64,000 bases of DNA from assembly GCF_022832385.1 (NCBI RefSeq), contig NZ_JALHLE010000035.1:1-64000 (forward strand). The letters are read 5' to 3'. Position numbers and translations under genes: made by a program. Positions 1 through 7,106 of the stretch are shown here, one piece after another. Origin of the DNA: Novosphingobium album (ex Hu et al. 2023) (GTDB lineage Bacteria > Pseudomonadota > Alphaproteobacteria > Sphingomonadales > Sphingomonadaceae). Below the pieces are notes generated by a model that made no database searches, had not been told where the DNA came from, and was given only the letters and a program-made list of their open reading frames with translations. Every line of letters starts with the position of its first letter. Position 1 is the first letter of the stretch.

Positions 1-88
1 CTCTCAAGCACTTAGCAATTCAGTCCTTCACGGAACCCGGCGTTACTCGATCGCTCTCGCGCTGGCGTACGGCCATTGGGATGAAGAT

Positions 89-102
89 TTGCGCTTGATC
101 AA
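89..102 (+). promoter_or_regulatory. FNR/FixK-like box upstream of Rieske oxygenase
   Basis: The sequence TTGCGCTTGATCAA reads on the other strand as TTGAT-N4-CGCAA. It fits the alphaproteobacterial FixK/FnrL pattern TTG[A/C]-N6-[T/G]CAA, with 8 of the 10 bases of the symmetric TTGAT-N4-ATCAA form. Its centre is about 73 nt upstream of the chosen ATG. The same TTGAT-N4-CGCAA variant occurs before ompW and hemN in this window. Binding is inferred. Confidence 0.5.
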
Positions 103-168
103 AGCTTGCGTTGCCTAGCGTCCTGCAAACTCCTGCCAGTTAGAAACAAACAGGACAGGATGCCTCCC

Positions 169-1596
169 ATGGCCGATATCAATTCCGCGGGTATGTCGCT
201 GGCCGGGAATCCCTACCCGATCACGCGTTCCGAGCTGATTCCCGCACAGCGCTACTACGACGAGACGTTCTACCAGGCCGAGGTCGATCATCTCTGGCCG
301 CACGTCTGGCAGATGGCTTGCCGTCTCGAAACGATCCCCCACGTCGGTGACTGGGTCGAATATTCGAACGTCGGCAAGTCGGTTCTCGTCGTGCGGACCA
401 AGGAGGGGGTCAAAGCCTACCAGAACCATTGCCGCCACCGCGGCGTGCCGATCGCCGGCGGCTCGGGCAATGGTCACGGTAACTGCGCGAAGTCCGGTTT
501 CATCTGCCCCTTCCATGGCTGGCGCTGGAACATGGATGGCGAGAGCACCTTTGTTTACGGAAAGCAGCTGTTCTCTGAAGATCTGCTTGACCAGAACGAA
601 CTGGCCCTGAAGCCGGTCCGTTGCGAGACATGGGGCGGCTGCGCCTTTATCAACCACGACATGAACGCGCCTTCGCTTAAGGATTGCCTCGGCCCGGTGC
701 TGGACCGGCTCGATGCGCACGGCATGTCCAACGTGCGGTCCGAATGGTGGTTCGCCACCGACCTGCCGGCCAACTGGAAGATCGCGATGGAGGCTTTCAT
801 GGAAGGCTACCACGTGATGATGACCCATCCCCAGCTGCAGCGCTCAGTGCCCGGGCTATACAATGCCCGTTATGGCGACGACACGGGCGGCATCGGCCTG
901 CCGATTGACCCGGAGCAGTCCGTCGAGCAGAACATCCGCGCGCAGATCGACAATCTCAAGCTACTGGGCTCGGGCATGGCCGGCATGGTCCACGCCAAGG
1001 AAATCGAGATCGCCGAGCAACTGGGGCCTGACAATCCCGATATCCAGTTGCCGCCGACGGTGGCCGAGGCCGTGCCGACGTGGTTCGGGCTGGTGCAGGA
1101 CGCGGTCAGCCGCAAGCTAAGGGAACGCGGCGAAAACGTCCCCGATCTCAACGCGGTCTGCGTGTCGGATCCTGTGAACGCGGTGGAATATCTCTTCCCG
1201 CACTATTTCCTGCTCCCGTTCTTCACCAGCTACGCGTCGTACCGCATCCGGCCGCTGGGCCCGGAAAAATGCCGTTTCGAGATCTGGTCACTGACGCACT
1301 TCCCCGAAGGGCAGGAGCCGGAGCCGCCGATGGAGCCGACAGTCCTGCCCTACGACAGCCAGGATTTCCCGATGATCCCGCGTCAGGACTATTCCAATAT
1401 CCCGCTCCAGCAGAAGGGCCTGCATTCGGAAGGATTCGAATTCATGCGTCTTGCGAAGGATGTGGAAGGCCTGATCAGCAATTATCAGCGTCTAATCGAT
1501 GGCTATATTGCTGGCGAGCCGGCCGACAAGCTTGCGGCGGCCAACCAGAAGCTTGGCGGCAATTTCGATGGACCGATCCTTGACCTTGAACTTTAG
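169..1596 (+). CDS. Rieske non-heme iron oxygenase, alpha subunit
   Basis: Oxygenase component of an aromatic-ring-hydroxylating or demethylating Rieske system, about 475 residues. The [2Fe-2S] ligands are C88-x-H90 and C113-x2-H116. The catalytic domain has the mononuclear-iron motif with H215 and H220 in an E-G-Y-H-x4-H context. No beta subunit, ferredoxin or reductase gene is adjacent, so it is probably a homo-oligomer that borrows electron donors; a ferredoxin reductase lies at 24559-25785. ATG 169 is preferred over upstream TTG 106 and ATG 160 because an AGGACAGG ribosome site ends 9 nt before it. An FNR-like box lies upstream and a strong terminator follows, so it is monocistronic. The substrate cannot be read from sequence. 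A second, distinct Rieske alpha gene is at 13400-14821. Confidence 0.88.
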   Translation: MADINSAGMSLAGNPYPITRSELIPAQRYYDETFYQAEVDHLWPHVWQMACRLETIPHVGDWVEYSNVGKSVLVVRTKEGVKAYQNHCRHRGVPIAGGSGNGHGNCAKSGFICPFHGWRWNMDGESTFVYGKQLFSEDLLDQNELALKPVRCETWGGCAFINHDMNAPSLKDCLGPVLDRLDAHGMSNVRSEWWFATDLPANWKIAMEAFMEGYHVMMTHPQLQRSVPGLYNARYGDDTGGIGLPIDPEQSVEQNIRAQIDNLKLLGSGMAGMVHAKEIEIAEQLGPDNPDIQLPPTVAEAVPTWFGLVQDAVSRKLRERGENVPDLNAVCVSDPVNAVEYLFPHYFLLPFFTSYASYRIRPLGPEKCRFEIWSLTHFPEGQEPEPPMEPTVLPYDSQDFPMIPRQDYSNIPLQQKGLHSEGFEFMRLAKDVEGLISNYQRLIDGYIAGEPADKLAAANQKLGGNFDGPILDLEL

Positions 1597-1625
1597 GAAG
1601 TGGTTATATACAGGGGCCGACTATG

Positions 1626-1655
1626 GAAGGGGGTGCTTTTCACCCCCTTCGTTTT
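1626..1655 (+). terminator. Rho-independent terminator after the Rieske gene
   Basis: A perfect 10-bp stem (1626-1635 with 1641-1650, five C/G pairs in a row) has a 5-nt loop and is followed by GTTTT. It lies 29 nt past the stop of the Rieske oxygenase and separates it from fnrL. Confidence 0.85.
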
Positions 1656-1662
1656 AAGCTAA

Positions 1663-1686
1663 CGGGATCGTTTAAAGGCGATCCCG
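1663..1686. repeat. 8-bp inverted repeat just upstream of fnrL
   Basis: CGGGATCG at 1663-1670 is repeated in inverse as CGATCCCG at 1679-1686, with an 8-nt AT-rich spacer. It ends 21 nt before the fnrL start codon. It has no T-run, so it is not an obvious terminator. It could be an operator or a 5' UTR hairpin. It is not an FNR box. Confidence 0.5.
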
Positions 1687-1707
1687 CGACGTTGGTGCCC
1701 GATCAGT

Positions 1708-2409
1708 ATGTCCACATGTGATCTTTGTGTTGTCCGGAACCGGGCGATTTGTGCTTCGCTCGATACCAAGGAGCTGGATGCCCTCAACTCGATCGGGCGG
1801 ACCCGCAAGATTGCGCCCGGGGAATCACTGATCTGGGAAGGCGAGGATTCGGTCCTTGTCGCCAACGTGATCGAAGGCGTGCTCAAGCTCTCGACAAATA
1901 CCGAGGACGGTCGCGAGCAGATTGTCGGCGTGGTCTACCCTTCCGATTTCATCGGCCGGCCCTTCGGCGGAAAGTCCGGGCATGGCGTGACAGCACTGAC
2001 TGACGCCAAGGTCTGCGTTTTCTCGCGCCGCGACTTCGACGCCTTTGCCCGCGATCATCCGAAGCTGGAACACAAGCTGCTCGAACGCACGCTGGGCGAG
2101 CTTGACCGGACGCGGCGCTGGATGCTGCTGCTCGGCCGCAAGTCTGCCTCTGAAAAGATGGCGAGCTTCCTGATCGAGATGTCCGAGCGCCTGACCGGCT
2201 CGGGCTGCAAGGTCGATTTCGACAAGCCCAACCAGCGCCACATTATCCTGCCGTTCTCGCGCCAGCAGATCGCGGACGTGCTGGGACTGACGATCGAGAC
2301 GGTGAGCCGCCAGTTCACGCGCCTGAAGAACGAAGGTGTGATCGACCTGCCGTCGCGCCGCGACGTGACAATCCTGGACTTCGACGCACTGGTTGCGGAA
2401 GCGGGCTGA
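1708..2409 (+). CDS. fnrL: FNR-type oxygen-sensing transcription regulator
   Basis: CRP/FNR-family regulator of 233 residues. Cysteines at 4, 7 and 15 plus C103 fit the four ligands of the O2-labile [4Fe-4S] cluster of FNR/FnrL, so it is a direct O2 sensor rather than a Cys-less FixK. A cyclic-nucleotide-binding beta-roll (about 20-140) is followed by a dimer helix and a C-terminal helix-turn-helix (about 185-215) whose recognition helix holds E-T-V-S-R, the residues that read TTGA half-sites. It lies next to the cbb3 oxidase cluster, which has a perfect TTGAT-N4-ATCAA box in its promoter. That makes it the probable regulator of the FNR boxes noted in this window. No clear FNR box precedes its own gene. 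Confidence 0.9.
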   Translation: MSTCDLCVVRNRAICASLDTKELDALNSIGRTRKIAPGESLIWEGEDSVLVANVIEGVLKLSTNTEDGREQIVGVVYPSDFIGRPFGGKSGHGVTALTDAKVCVFSRRDFDAFARDHPKLEHKLLERTLGELDRTRRWMLLLGRKSASEKMASFLIEMSERLTGSGCKVDFDKPNQRHIILPFSRQQIADVLGLTIETVSRQFTRLKNEGVIDLPSRRDVTILDFDALVAEAG

Positions 2410-2531
2410 CCCGCGAGCGCAATTCGCATCAAACGGAAAAGGCTGCACCCTGGACCGCCTCGCATGCGGTTTGAGGCTGTGATGTCTTGTGCCCGGCGCA
2501 GATAGTTTCCTGCAAGATCGCGCGCGCAACG

Positions 2532-2560
2532 AAAAAGGGGAGCCGGATGGCTCCCCTTTC
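2532..2560 (-). terminator. Terminator of ompW (possibly bidirectional)
   Basis: An 11-bp perfect stem (2534-2544 with 2549-2559) has a 4-nt loop. On the minus strand it runs into TTTTT just past the ompW stop, as expected for its terminator. On the plus strand only TTT follows the stem core, so it may also stop fnrL transcripts weakly. Confidence 0.8.
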
Positions 2561-2586
2561 CCGTGTTTGCCGTGAGGCGGGACGCT

Positions 2587-3300
2587 TCAGAAGCGGTACG
2601 CCACGCCCGCGCTCAGCACCCACGGATCGAGATCGTGCTTGGTTTCGAGAACCTTGGTGCCAGAAGCGTAGAACTTCGCGGTGGGCTTCATGAAGTACTT
2701 CTTGGCATCCAGCGAGAGACCGAAGCCACTGTCGCCCAGCGCGATGTCTACGCCGCCCTGCAGGGCAACACCGAGCGAGTTCGACATCTTGACCCGGTCG
2801 ACACCCAGCGCCTTGGCGGTTGTGCCGGGCTTTTCGTCGAAGACGAAGAAGATCGACGGACCCGCGCCGATATAAGGCTTGATCGGACCACCCATGTCCA
2901 GGTGGTACTTGGCCGTCAGCGTGGCGGGCAGGATCAGCACATGATTGACGATGTTGGTGCCGGCGAGATCGCCGGTGCCGTTGACGTGGTGCTGGGTGAA
3001 GCAGCAGATCGTTTCGACCGACACGTTATTGGTGAAGAAGTATTCGATCGCGAGTGTCGGCACGACATTGTCGTTTGCCTTGGTGTCGAACTGGTTGAGC
3101 GATGCGAGCGTGCTGCCCAGCGTGCTGGTGGTGTCGATCGACTTGACCTTGTCGATACCGCCGTCCGGAAGAACGGCCGTGCCAAGTACCTTCACCTGAA
3201 TCTTGCCTTCGGGGCTGCCAGCCATGGCCGGCGTGGTGATCGCGGTGGCCGCGGCAAGCGCGGCAAGCATCATGGTCTTGCGCATAGTCTTTTCTTTCAT
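2587..3300 (-). CDS. ompW: OmpW-family outer membrane protein
   Basis: Small eight-stranded beta-barrel porin of the OmpW family. A signal peptide (basic start, Ala-rich core, cleavage after A-M-A) precedes alternating beta-strand sequence with Gly/aromatic positions and ends in the outer-membrane signature A-G-V-A-Y-R-F with a C-terminal Phe. The start is ATG 3300 or ATG 3285, which is five codons in; neither has a strong ribosome site. OmpW family porins carry small hydrophobic compounds, and E. coli ompW is FNR-controlled. Here two FNR-like boxes (3380-3393 and 3433-3446) lie between it and the divergent ccoN, which fits joint low-oxygen control. Confidence 0.85.
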   Translation of the reverse strand: MKEKTMRKTMMLAALAAATAITTPAMAGSPEGKIQVKVLGTAVLPDGGIDKVKSIDTTSTLGSTLASLNQFDTKANDNVVPTLAIEYFFTNNVSVETICCFTQHHVNGTGDLAGTNIVNHVLILPATLTAKYHLDMGGPIKPYIGAGPSIFFVFDEKPGTTAKALGVDRVKMSNSLGVALQGGVDIALGDSGFGLSLDAKKYFMKPTAKFYASGTKVLETKHDLDPWVLSAGVAYRF

Positions 3301-3379
3301 GTCCGCCGGGGCCGCACCGTGCGATCCCCCCTCTTTAGCGGCTGCCCCAACGCTTTCCTCCACTTGCGTCGATCATGAT

Positions 3380-3393
3380 TTGATCGTGCGCAA
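3380..3393 (-). promoter_or_regulatory. FNR/FixK-like box, ompW side
   Basis: TTGATCGTGCGCAA (8 of 10 symmetric positions) matches TTGA-N6-GCAA. Its centre is about 87 nt upstream of the ompW ATG at 3300. It is the proximal box of a pair in the ompW-ccoN divergent promoter region. Confidence 0.5.
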
Positions 3394-3432
3394 ATTGGCG
3401 GAATTTAGCGCTTTTTTTATAGTCGGCTCATT

Positions 3433-3446
3433 TTGATCGTTATCAA
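3433..3446 (+). promoter_or_regulatory. Perfect FNR box in the ccoN promoter
   Basis: TTGATCGTTATCAA matches TTGAT-N4-ATCAA at all 10 defined positions. Its centre is about 67 nt upstream of the ccoN ATG, compatible with a -40 class II activation site if the leader is about 25 nt. It also lies 130-150 nt from the ompW start. The adjacent fnrL product is the obvious ligand. Confidence 0.85.
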
Positions 3447-3506
3447 TGCGAGGGTTCATGATACTCTCCAAGGCGGCAACAGGTTCAGCAACAATCTCGA
3501 AAGAGA

Positions 3507-5162
3507 ATGCATATGGTAACGGTCCTCGCGCGGGCAGGCATTTGGCTTGCCGTGCTCTTCCTTGCCGTCATCGGGGTCGCGCTCGCGGCGGATGGGGGTT
3601 TCGCGATCCACATGGGCATCGTCGCGCTGGCGGCGCTGATCGCGGTGTGGTTCACAATCAGCGGTGCTGACTATTCGGCCATCGCGCGCGGCATCCTCAA
3701 GATGCCCGATCAGAGCAGGTATGATGATGATCCGGTCCGCTGGGGTGTCATCGCGACGGTGTTCTGGGGCATGGCCGGTTTTGCGGCAGGCCTGTTCATC
3801 GCGCTGCAGCTGACCTGGCCTGTGCTGGACTTTGCACCATATCTCAATTTCGGGCGCCTTCGCCCGCTGCACACGTCCGCGGTGATCTTCGCGTTCGGCG
3901 GTAATGCGCTGATCGCGTCGAGCTTCTATATCGTGCAGCGCACCTGCCGCGCTCGTCTGGCCTTCCCGGGCCTCGCGCGCTTCGTGTTCTGGGGTTACCA
4001 GCTCTTCATCGTTCTGGCCGCGACCGGTTACCTGCTGGGCATTACCCAGTCGAAGGAATATGCCGAGCCCGAATGGTATGTGGACTGGTGGCTCACCATC
4101 GTCTGGGTCTGCTACCTGCTGGTTTTCGTGGGCACGATCGTCAAGCGTTCGGAGCCGCATATCTACGTCGCCAACTGGTTCTACCTGGCGTTCATCCTGA
4201 CCATCGCCATGCTGCACGTGGTCAACAACCTCGACGTCCCCGTCAGCTTTGTCGGCTCGAAGAGCTACCCGCTGTTCGGCGGCGTGCAGGGCGCGCTGGT
4301 CCAGTGGTGGTATGGCCACAACGCGGTGGGCTTCTTCCTCACCGCGGGCTTCCTGGCGATGATGTACTACTTCGTGCCGAAGCAGGCCGAACGCCCGATC
4401 TACAGCTACCGTCTGTCGATCATCCACTTCTGGGCGCTGATCTTCCTCTACATCTGGGCTGGCCCGCACCACCTGCATTACACCGCGCTGCCCGACTGGG
4501 CGCAGACGCTGGGCATGGTCTTCTCGATCATGCTGTGGATGCCGAGCTGGGGCGGCATGATCAACGGGTTGATGACGCTCAACGGCGCCTGGGACAAGGT
4601 CCGCACCGACCCGATCATCCGCATGATGATCATGTCGGTCGCCTTCTACGGCATGAGCACCTTCGAAGGCCCGATGATGTCGATCAAGAGCGTCAACTCG
4701 CTCTCGCACTACACCAACTGGACCATCGGCCACGTTCACTCGGGTGCGCTGGGCTGGAATGGCATGATCACCTTCGGCGCCATCTACTACCTGACGCCGC
4801 GCCTGTGGAACCGCGAACGGCTCTACTCGCTGCGCATGGTCAACTGGCACTTCTGGCTCGCGACAATCGGCATCGTCTTCTACGCCGCCAGCATGTGGGT
4901 CGCCGGTATCACCCAGGGTCTGATGTGGCGTGAATACGGGCCGGACGGCTATCTGGTGAACTCGTTTGCCGACACCGTCGCCGCGATCCACCCGATGTAT
5001 GCGCTGCGTGCCTTCGGCGGGCTGCTCTACCTCTCCGGTGCGGTGATCATGGTGGTCAACGTCTGGCAGACGATCGCAGGCAAGCTGCGCTCCGAAGCCC
5101 CGATGCATGACGCCGCCTACGATCCCGAGGCCGACCGCCCGATCCTGGCTCCCGCCGAATAA
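3507..5162 (+). CDS. ccoN: cbb3-type cytochrome c oxidase subunit I
   Basis: Catalytic subunit of the high-affinity cbb3 terminal oxidase. This polytopic inner membrane protein carries the low-spin heme b and the heme b3-CuB centre that reduces O2 and pumps protons. At 551 residues it has about two extra N-terminal hydrophobic segments before the oxidase core. Conserved stretches include W-W-Y-G-H-N-A-V (helix VI, CuB His), G-P-H-H-L-H-Y and H-V-H-S-G. ATG 3507 sits only 3 nt after AAAGAGA, so ATG 3513 is a fair alternative. It is the first gene of ccoNOQP and is followed by ccoO after a 23-nt gap. A perfect FNR box lies upstream. Confidence 0.96.
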   Translation: MHMVTVLARAGIWLAVLFLAVIGVALAADGGFAIHMGIVALAALIAVWFTISGADYSAIARGILKMPDQSRYDDDPVRWGVIATVFWGMAGFAAGLFIALQLTWPVLDFAPYLNFGRLRPLHTSAVIFAFGGNALIASSFYIVQRTCRARLAFPGLARFVFWGYQLFIVLAATGYLLGITQSKEYAEPEWYVDWWLTIVWVCYLLVFVGTIVKRSEPHIYVANWFYLAFILTIAMLHVVNNLDVPVSFVGSKSYPLFGGVQGALVQWWYGHNAVGFFLTAGFLAMMYYFVPKQAERPIYSYRLSIIHFWALIFLYIWAGPHHLHYTALPDWAQTLGMVFSIMLWMPSWGGMINGLMTLNGAWDKVRTDPIIRMMIMSVAFYGMSTFEGPMMSIKSVNSLSHYTNWTIGHVHSGALGWNGMITFGAIYYLTPRLWNRERLYSLRMVNWHFWLATIGIVFYAASMWVAGITQGLMWREYGPDGYLVNSFADTVAAIHPMYALRAFGGLLYLSGAVIMVVNVWQTIAGKLRSEAPMHDAAYDPEADRPILAPAE

Positions 5163-5185
5163 GCCCGACGAAAAGGAATAGGAAA

Positions 5186-5935
5186 ATGACTTCCATCGTT
5201 GAGCGCCACAAGACGCTTGAGAAGAACGTCACGCTGCTCGGCATCGGCGCCTTCATCACCGTTGCCATCGGCGGCATCGTCGAGATCGCACCGCTGTTCT
5301 GGATCGACAACACGATCGAGAAGGTACAGGGCATGCGTCCCTACACGCCGCTCGAACAGGCCGGGCGCGACATCTACGTCCGTGAAGGGTGCTACGTCTG
5401 CCACAGCCAGATGATCCGCCCCTTCCGCGACGAGACCGAGCGCTATGGCCACTACAGCCTCGCCGCGGAATCGATGTACGACCACCCGTTCCAGTGGGGG
5501 TCCGAGCGTACCGGGCCGGACCTGGCGCGCGTGGGCAACCGCTACTCGGACGAGTGGCACGTGCAGCACCTCAAGAACCCGCAATCGGTGGTACCTGAAT
5601 CGGTCATGCCGAAGTACGGCTTCCTCGCGGAAACCGATCTCGAGGTTCCGAACGTAGCGGCCAATCTGAAGGCGCTGAGTGATGTTGGTGTACCCTACAC
5701 CGACAAGGACATCGAGATGGCCATGGCCGACCTCAAGGCACAGGCCGATCCCGAGGCCGACGCCGGGGATCTCGAAACGCGCTATCCCAAGGCGCAGATC
5801 CGCGACTTCGACGGCAACCCCTCGCGCCTGACCGAGATGGACGCTCTGGTCGCTTATCTGCAGATGCTGGGCACGCTGGTCGACGTCAACGGGCCTGCCG
5901 CACAGGAAGAACTCGCATCGGAGCATGGACGATGA
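5186..5935 (+). CDS. ccoO: cbb3 oxidase subunit II (monoheme cytochrome c)
   Basis: Membrane-anchored monoheme c-type cytochrome subunit of cbb3 oxidase, 249 residues. One N-terminal transmembrane helix (about 14-40) anchors a periplasmic domain. The single heme c site is C69-Y-V-C72-H73, followed by the family signature S-Q-M-I-R-P. A Met (V-M-P-K) serves as the distal ligand. A GGAATAGGAAA stretch gives a ribosome site before ATG 5186. The stop codon overlaps the ccoQ start as ATGA, implying translational coupling. Confidence 0.96.
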   Translation: MTSIVERHKTLEKNVTLLGIGAFITVAIGGIVEIAPLFWIDNTIEKVQGMRPYTPLEQAGRDIYVREGCYVCHSQMIRPFRDETERYGHYSLAAESMYDHPFQWGSERTGPDLARVGNRYSDEWHVQHLKNPQSVVPESVMPKYGFLAETDLEVPNVAANLKALSDVGVPYTDKDIEMAMADLKAQADPEADAGDLETRYPKAQIRDFDGNPSRLTEMDALVAYLQMLGTLVDVNGPAAQEELASEHGR

Positions 5936-6108
5936 TCACGATCGAGCACTCCCTGTACGAGACGCTGCGGCAGATCGCCGACAGCTGGGCACTGGTTGCG
6001 ATGGGGCTGTCTTTTCTTGTGCTCGTCGCCTGGCCGTTCCGGCCGGGCATGCGCGAGAAGAGCAACGAGGCCGCCAACATGATCTTCAAGGACGAGAACG
6101 ATGGCTAA
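5932..6108 (+). CDS. ccoQ: cbb3 oxidase subunit CcoQ
   Basis: A 58-residue single-pass membrane protein beginning M-I-T-I-E-H-S-L-Y-E. A hydrophobic helix at about 20-34 is followed by W-P-F-R-P-G and a charged C-terminus, the standard CcoQ plan. CcoQ stabilises the association of CcoP with CcoNO. It overlaps ccoO by 4 nt and ccoP by 8 nt, so the four subunits are translationally coupled. Confidence 0.9.
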   Translation: MITIEHSLYETLRQIADSWALVAMGLSFLVLVAWPFRPGMREKSNEAANMIFKDENDG

Positions 6109-7027
6109 CAAGCGTCTCGATGAAGCCACCAACACCGAAACCGTCGGCCATGAATGGGACGGGATCGAGGAACTCAACACGCCCCTGCCGCGCTGGTGGC
6201 TGTGGAGCTTCTATGCGTCGATCGTTTTCGCGATCGGCTATGTGATTGCCTATCCGGCGCTGCCGGGCATTCACTCCGCGACCCCGGGTATGTTGGGCTG
6301 GACCAGCCGCGGGCAGCTGGACAAGGAGCTGAAGTCTGCCGCTGATGAGCGGGCCAAAACCGTTGCGGCGCTCAAGGACATGCCGATCGAGCAACTGCCC
6401 CAGCATCCCGATCTGATGCGCGCGGCGGTGGCTGGCGGTGCGGCGGCGTTCAAGGTCAACTGCGTGCAGTGCCACGGCGCCGGTGCGGCGGGCTCGAACG
6501 GGTTCCCCAACCTCAACGACGACGATTGGCTCTGGGGCGGTGATCTCAAGACCATCCAGCAGACGCTGATCCACGGCATCCGCCAGCCGGGTGACGACGA
6601 GACGCGGATGAGCCAGATGCCTGCTTTCGGCCGCGACGGTCTGCTCACCCCGGCGCAGATCCAGGATACGACCAGCTTCGTCCTGTCGCTGTCTGGCAAG
6701 GAAAAGCCCTCTGCAGCGTCGCAGCGGGGCAAGGCCGTGTTCGAGGCCAACTGCGCTGTCTGCCATGGCCCGGAAGGCAAGGGCGACCGTCAGTTCGGCG
6801 CGCCGAACCTGTCGGATGCGATCTGGCTCTTTGCGGGTAACCGTGATGCCGTCAGCACGCAGATCGGCAATCCGCGCCATGGCGTGATGCCGGCCTGGGG
6901 CACCCGCCTCGACCCGGTGACCATCAAGATGCTGGCGGCCTACGTCCACTCGCTGGGCGGTGGTGAGGAATTCGCTGCAGCGCCGGCCGAAGCACAACCC
7001 GAAGCTGAAGCGACCACGGCCGAATAG
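6101..7027 (+). CDS. ccoP: cbb3 oxidase subunit III (diheme cytochrome c)
   Basis: Diheme cytochrome c subunit that accepts electrons from soluble or membrane cytochrome c and passes them to CcoO/CcoN; 308 residues. The FixP N-terminal domain (W-x-D-G-I-E-E-L-N-x-P-L-P-R-W-W, about 19-33) precedes one transmembrane helix (about 34-52). Two periplasmic cytochrome domains follow, with heme sites C121-V-Q-C124-H125 and C218-A-V-C221-H222. The Ala/Pro/Glu-rich tail is low complexity. It starts inside ccoQ. Confidence 0.96.
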   Translation: MANKRLDEATNTETVGHEWDGIEELNTPLPRWWLWSFYASIVFAIGYVIAYPALPGIHSATPGMLGWTSRGQLDKELKSAADERAKTVAALKDMPIEQLPQHPDLMRAAVAGGAAAFKVNCVQCHGAGAAGSNGFPNLNDDDWLWGGDLKTIQQTLIHGIRQPGDDETRMSQMPAFGRDGLLTPAQIQDTTSFVLSLSGKEKPSAASQRGKAVFEANCAVCHGPEGKGDRQFGAPNLSDAIWLFAGNRDAVSTQIGNPRHGVMPAWGTRLDPVTIKMLAAYVHSLGGGEEFAAAPAEAQPEAEATTAE

Positions 7028-7106
7028 GCCGTGGTTTCCCCCGGGACGGGTCGCACTCGCCCGGGGCCGCTCAGCCCCCCGACGAATACACGAGCGGACC
7101 AAGGAC

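Noticed and set aside
2421..2434. Possible FNR half-site after fnrL (ATCAA near 2427)
   Set aside because: The opposite half-site matches only two of five bases.
3456..5108. A 550-codon minus-strand frame over ccoN
   Set aside because: It is the exact antisense of ccoN, with charged low-complexity translation. ccoN is certain from its motifs.
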